Source: Bacteroidota bacterium (GTDB taxonomy: Bacteria; Bacteroidota; Bacteroidia; Bacteroidales; Tenuifilaceae). From it: DNA of 64,000 nt. Position numbers and translations under genes: made by a program. Shown piece after piece: positions 60,806-64,000 of the stretch. The stretch covers positions 1 through 64,000 of the forward strand of contig JAKQKB010000089.1 of NCBI GenBank assembly GCA_029560875.1, written 5' to 3'. The stretch's first letter is position 1. Each line of letters begins with the position of its first letter. The notes under the pieces were generated by a model. The model was not told the origin of the DNA and made no database searches. It was given only the letters and a program-made list of their open reading frames with translations.

Positions 60806-61795
60806 ATGAGCGAAGGTTTATATCCGTTGAAGTTTATACCCCAATACAAGGAGCGAATTTGGGGTGGCGATAATTTGAAAAAGATTCTTGGTAAAGATGT
60901 GCCTGCCGATATGGCTAGATGTGGCGAGAGCTGGGAGATTTCGTCGGTGGAGGATAGTGTGTCGGAAGTTGCGAATGGATACCTTGCGGGTAATACGCTG
61001 GAGGAGTTGATAGAGGTTTACATGGGCGACTTGGTTGGCGATTCCATTTACGAAAAGTTTGGTGTTGAATTTCCGTTGCTAATTAAGTTGATTGATGCGC
61101 AGGATGTACTTTCTATTCAGGTGCACCCCGACGATGAATATGCAGAGAAAAATCATCACGCATATGGTAAAACTGAAATGTGGTATGTGATATCCGCCGA
61201 GGAAAACTCTGAGATTATTACTGGATTTAAAAAGGATGTAACCCGAGAGGAGTATTTGCAAAGTTTATCCAATGGTAATTTGAAAAAACTTTTGAATGTT
61301 GAAAAGGCCAAGGTTGGTGATGTTTACTATATTCCAGCGGGTAGGGTACACGCAATTGGTAAAGGTGTTCTTTTGGCTGAAATTCAACAAACCTCAGATA
61401 TTACCTATAGGATATACGATTGGGATAGAGTAGATTCAAACGGTAAGCCCCGCGAGTTACATAACGATTTGGCACTGGATGTTATTGATTTTAAGGAGGT
61501 GACAAATGCCAAGTGGACAAAACCTGATACGGTTAACAAAACCGCAGAACTTGCCAGTTGTCCTTATTTTACTGTAAACCGATTAACGTTTACCGACACT
61601 ATTAAACGTAACTACGATTTGCTTGATTCTTTCGTTATATATATGTGTTTGGCAGGAGAGGCTTCTATAATATATGGTAAGGAAAAGTCTGAGCGAATAG
61701 TCAAAGGTGAAACTGTTCTAATTCCTTCAGAGTTGAAAGATGTTATTCTTAAACCGAATGCTAAATGCCAACTGTTGGAAATTTTTGTAAAATAA
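60806..61795 (+). CDS. manA: Mannose-6-phosphate isomerase, class I
   Basis: 329 residues. Cupin-fold zinc site: QVHPDDEYAEKNHHAYGKTE and the His in PAGRVHAIGKGV, with LLAEIQQTSDITYRIYDWDR downstream. It interconverts mannose-6-phosphate and fructose-6-phosphate, and feeds GDP-mannose and glycan synthesis. It is monocistronic, 131 bases before the SiaB-like gene. Confidence 0.93.
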   Translation: MSEGLYPLKFIPQYKERIWGGDNLKKILGKDVPADMARCGESWEISSVEDSVSEVANGYLAGNTLEELIEVYMGDLVGDSIYEKFGVEFPLLIKLIDAQDVLSIQVHPDDEYAEKNHHAYGKTEMWYVISAEENSEIITGFKKDVTREEYLQSLSNGNLKKLLNVEKAKVGDVYYIPAGRVHAIGKGVLLAEIQQTSDITYRIYDWDRVDSNGKPRELHNDLALDVIDFKEVTNAKWTKPDTVNKTAELASCPYFTVNRLTFTDTIKRNYDLLDSFVIYMCLAGEASIIYGKEKSERIVKGETVLIPSELKDVILKPNAKCQLLEIFVK

Positions 61796-61926
61796 TTTTT
61801 TGTTTACGTTCAAATTGCGTAATTTGATGGAATGTTTTAAATCATTCATAAAAACTTTATTGATTTTTTGAAACTAAAACATATACAATTACTTTTTTTC
61901 CTATCTTCAACATTCATTTTGTTTGA

Positions 61927-62511
61927 ATGGATAATATAATTTATTTCATAAAATCTACTCTAACTAACGAAATCGCATCGAGTGGTTTCCCCTTGATTTA
62001 CAAGGGGGAGATGAATCATCAGATAATGCGAGCATTCGCATTTATGGCCAACAGAAAGATTTCGGAAATGCCAATTCCTACCGCAACCCGTAAGCGTGTT
62101 TTTCATATTATGATTGAGTGTTTGCAGAATATAACCAAGCACTCCGATGATTACGATGAGAAGGAAAAACAGATTGGGAATGGACTTTTTGTAGTGGGGA
62201 AGGATAGAGATTCGTTTTATGTGATAACAGGCAATTTAGTGCGAAACGACAAGATGATAGTTCTGGAAAGTAGACTAGAAAAACTCAACAATGCAGCCCC
62301 ACCACAGCTTAAGAAAATGTTTTTACAGCAAATGATTGATGGAGAGTTGAATGAGAAAGGCGGAGCGGGATTGGGTCTTATTGATATTGCTCGTAAATCA
62401 AAACGAAAGTTATACTATCATTTTGTACCATACGATTCAAGTAGGCACTTTTTTATTTTGGCCATTACTATCCCAATAACCTCTGAGGATGACGAGAGTT
62501 CCGATTTCTAG
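61927..62511 (+). CDS. SiaB-like protein kinase (DUF6272)
   Basis: 194 residues, a single histidine-kinase-type ATPase fold. The N-box is IECLQNITKHS and the G-box is GGAGLGLIDIARKS. In Pseudomonas SiaB phosphorylates SiaC in a partner-switch with the phosphatase SiaA. Here no SiaC (DUF1987) gene or SpoIIE-type phosphatase is visible in the window. The gene at the right edge could be a sensor of that kind, but only its start is present. Confidence 0.85.
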   Translation: MDNIIYFIKSTLTNEIASSGFPLIYKGEMNHQIMRAFAFMANRKISEMPIPTATRKRVFHIMIECLQNITKHSDDYDEKEKQIGNGLFVVGKDRDSFYVITGNLVRNDKMIVLESRLEKLNNAAPPQLKKMFLQQMIDGELNEKGGAGLGLIDIARKSKRKLYYHFVPYDSSRHFFILAITIPITSEDDESSDF

Positions 62512-62603
62512 TAAATAAAATTAAATCTGGTATTATTTTTGACAGCATAATTATGCCAAGTTATTATTTGGAAACAACATAATATTAACTAAGGTATATT
62601 TAT

Positions 62604-62611
62604 TACATTTG
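62604..62611 (+). promoter_or_regulatory. Candidate -7 element (TACATTTG) for the YD-repeat gene
   Basis: TACATTTG, 38 bases before the start at 62650. A TTTG lies further upstream (62567-62570), at 33 bases, too far for the usual spacing. Confidence 0.45.
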
Positions 62612-62649
62612 CGTTGTAGTTTGTTTTAGTAAAGGTTAATTGTAATTAA

Positions 62650-63630
62650 ATGAAACAGTTTATAGCAATATTGGTATCAGCGATAGTTTGTTTTAACTCA
62701 ATGGCTCAAACACGGGCTGAATTAATGAGTCGCGAAAAAATTGCTCAGAATAAAGTTGCTTCGGTTACACAATGGACCCATAAGTTCGCAAATAATAAGG
62801 TGGACCCAAAAGGTACTGTAACTGTTGTTACCAACTACGATAAGAATGGGAATGCTGTCGAGGTAATAAACTATAAATCTGATGGCACAATCTCATCTAG
62901 GCATGAGTATAAGTACGATAAAGAGAATCGTAAAATTGAGTACAACCAGTATCAAGTTCCAATGGGAGGCAAGGAGCTGCGATTGAGTTTTAAGCAAGTT
63001 TTCACTTACGACACTAACGGAAACAAAAAATCGGAACAAGGGTTTGATGGGAAAAATCCCTACAGAATTACTTACAGTTATTTTGACGACAGCAAGCAAA
63101 AAGAAATTCTAAAGTTTAGTGCAGCTAATAGCGTTGAGGAGAAATGGACGTTTGAACACAAGGAGAATATAACTACTGTTTTTGTTTATAAAACTGCGGG
63201 TAAGTTGGACAAGAAAATTGTTCGGAAGTATGATTCAAACTTAAATTTAGTAGATGAAACAAGTTATAGTGGCGCTGCAAAGGAGTTAGGTCGGACTACT
63301 TTCGAGTATGATATTAAGAATCTATTAAAGGTTAAGTCTGAATTTTATGGTGGAAATTTTCGTGCAAACTATTCCTATGTATACGATAATGCCGGACAAC
63401 TAATTGAGGTATACCAGACTAATGCAGCTGGAGAGAAAATTCTTTATAGTGCATATAAATACGATAACAAAGGAAATATGCTTGAAGAGAAGTGGTTCGA
63501 TGGGCAACCTGGCGAATACTCAAAGCGAAACTTTAAGCTCGATAATAAGGGCAACGTTAACGAGGTTGAGGCATATTACTCCGACTACAATTATAAGGTT
63601 GTTTATAAATACACATATAAATTTAACTAG
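62650..63630 (+). CDS. Secreted YD/RHS-like repeat protein
   Basis: 326 residues with a signal peptide (ending FNSMAQ). The mature part is built of about seven YD-type repeats of roughly 25-35 residues, each with a (K/T/V)YD(x)xGN core: NYDKNGNAVEV, TYDTNGNKKSE, VYDNAGQLIEV, KYDNKGNMLEE, KLDNKGNVNEV. Such repeats form a beta-sheet wrap that binds carbohydrate or encloses cargo. There is no catalytic or toxin domain and no sorting domain. Likely periplasmic or surface protein of unknown role. Confidence 0.82.
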   Translation: MKQFIAILVSAIVCFNSMAQTRAELMSREKIAQNKVASVTQWTHKFANNKVDPKGTVTVVTNYDKNGNAVEVINYKSDGTISSRHEYKYDKENRKIEYNQYQVPMGGKELRLSFKQVFTYDTNGNKKSEQGFDGKNPYRITYSYFDDSKQKEILKFSAANSVEEKWTFEHKENITTVFVYKTAGKLDKKIVRKYDSNLNLVDETSYSGAAKELGRTTFEYDIKNLLKVKSEFYGGNFRANYSYVYDNAGQLIEVYQTNAAGEKILYSAYKYDNKGNMLEEKWFDGQPGEYSKRNFKLDNKGNVNEVEAYYSDYNYKVVYKYTYKFN

Positions 63631-63648
63631 CATATTCAGTTAGATATG

Positions 63649-63678
63649 AAAAGGGAGGGTTTTATCTCTCCTTTTTTT
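63649..63678 (+). terminator. Weak terminator after the YD-repeat gene
   Basis: AAAAGGGAG pairs with CTCCTTTT with one bulged G, then a T-run. It lies 20 bases past the stop. Confidence 0.6.
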
Positions 63679-63759
63679 ATTTTCACAAAAAAGTTTGATA
63701 AAAATTGATGAAAATATCAAATTATTGATAAATTGAAGGGTTTTTAATACGATAAATTG

Positions 63760-64000
63760 GTGAGGCGAACTCAATCTTGTTTCATACTGTTTTTTGTATT
63801 TATCTTTTTAAGCCAATCATCTGCTTCTCAGGACATTGGTCGTTACCCTGTTGTTAACTTTCATCATAGGGAGTACAGCGGACATTCTCAGAGTTGGTCA
63901 ATAGTTCAGGACAAAAGAGGATTAATTTATATTGCCAATAATGTTGGAGTTATTGAATATGATGGTAGCGAATGGCGCCACATTTCAATAAATGGGGCAC
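63760..64000 (+). CDS. Sensor protein with beta-propeller repeat (3' end missing)
   Basis: The frame opens from a GTG at 63760 (TTG at 63757 also possible) and runs off the window. A signal peptide or first helix (CFILFFVFIFLSQSSAS) is followed by a first ligand-binding propeller blade: SQSWSIVQDKRGLIYIANN and GVIEYDGSEWRHI. This pattern begins the two-component regulator-propeller (Reg_prop) sensors of Bacteroidota, which end in a kinase, a SpoIIE phosphatase or an AraC-type domain. Which one applies is outside the window. Confidence 0.75.
   Translation, partial: MRRTQSCFILFFVFIFLSQSSASQDIGRYPVVNFHHREYSGHSQSWSIVQDKRGLIYIANNVGVIEYDGSEWRHISINGA

Noticed and set aside
29271-61126. Avoidance of GTGCAC as a mark of long residence of the restriction system
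   Set aside because: At least three GTGCAC sites occur in the window, so no avoidance can be claimed without a full count.
1-64000. CRISPR arrays, tRNA, rRNA, prophage or integrated element
   Set aside because: No regularly spaced repeats, cloverleaf sequences, integrase or phage genes were seen while reading both strands.

Overview
This 64 kb window is a chromosome segment from a member of the Bacteroidota, probably a Bacteroidales or Marinilabiliales-type lineage. The assignment rests on five things: low GC with -7 elements of the form TAnnTTTG, sometimes with an upstream TTTG or TTG; almost no Shine-Dalgarno signals; a gliding/type IX secretion gene pair (gldE-gldD); a peptidase with a type IX C-terminal sorting domain; and the gene order uppS-bamA-skp-skp-murI. 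I could not place it to genus. No rRNA, tRNA, CRISPR array, phage or insertion sequence was seen.

Layout. 1-8.3 kb: 3' end of a patatin/outer-membrane-barrel protein, a hybrid histidine kinase with a degenerate catalytic core, a LysE exporter, an aldehyde dehydrogenase, Lnt and a small Gly/Ser-rich membrane protein. 8.3-14.6 kb: DsbD, a two-gene type II restriction-modification cassette (the one clear accessory insertion), RNase G, a 30-residue basic ribosomal-type protein and an HU protein. 14.7-19.7 kb: mutY-ssb-gldE-gldD-phosphopantetheinyl transferase-GGGP synthase. 19.7-26.5 kb: a PafA-like phosphatase homologue lacking its active site, a secreted M14 carboxypeptidase, a DUF4870 protein, EttA and an unknown secreted protein. 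26.8-33.5 kb: an OlsF-like bifunctional acyltransferase, a lipoprotein dipeptidase, EngB, Prs, L25, Pth and an S4 protein. 33.5-40.1 kb: a flavin reductase, a ferritin-VIT1 fusion, CutC, a large transglutaminase-like lipoprotein, a barrel-like protein and a lipoprotein gene broken by an in-frame stop in its signal peptide. 40.5-57.8 kb (all minus): recA, bcp, an envelope pair (TSP3/EF-hand protein and SPOR protein), a TGS-nucleoside kinase, murI, a Skp-Skp-caspase fusion, two Skp genes, bamA, uppS, two DUF6089-like barrel proteins, nadK and a CBS protein. 57.8-64 kb: pdxJ and a hydrolase, a 3'-5' exonuclease and udk, manA, a SiaB-like kinase, a YD-repeat protein and the start of a beta-propeller sensor.

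How the genes work together. The dominant theme is building and policing the envelope: BamA plus several Skp-type chaperones, UppS and MurI for the wall, Lnt and DsbD for lipoproteins and disulfides, and several barrel proteins. The most unusual gene is at 47771-50098: two tandem Skp-like chaperone modules, a linker domain and a caspase-like (C14) protease domain with an intact His/Cys dyad, preceded by a signal peptide and lying directly downstream of two ordinary skp genes and bamA. It suggests a periplasmic protease guided by a chaperone-type module and linked to outer-membrane protein assembly; this is inference and testable. A second theme is proteins that keep a fold but have lost catalytic residues: the PafA-like protein, the histidine kinase, and the second transglutaminase repeat.
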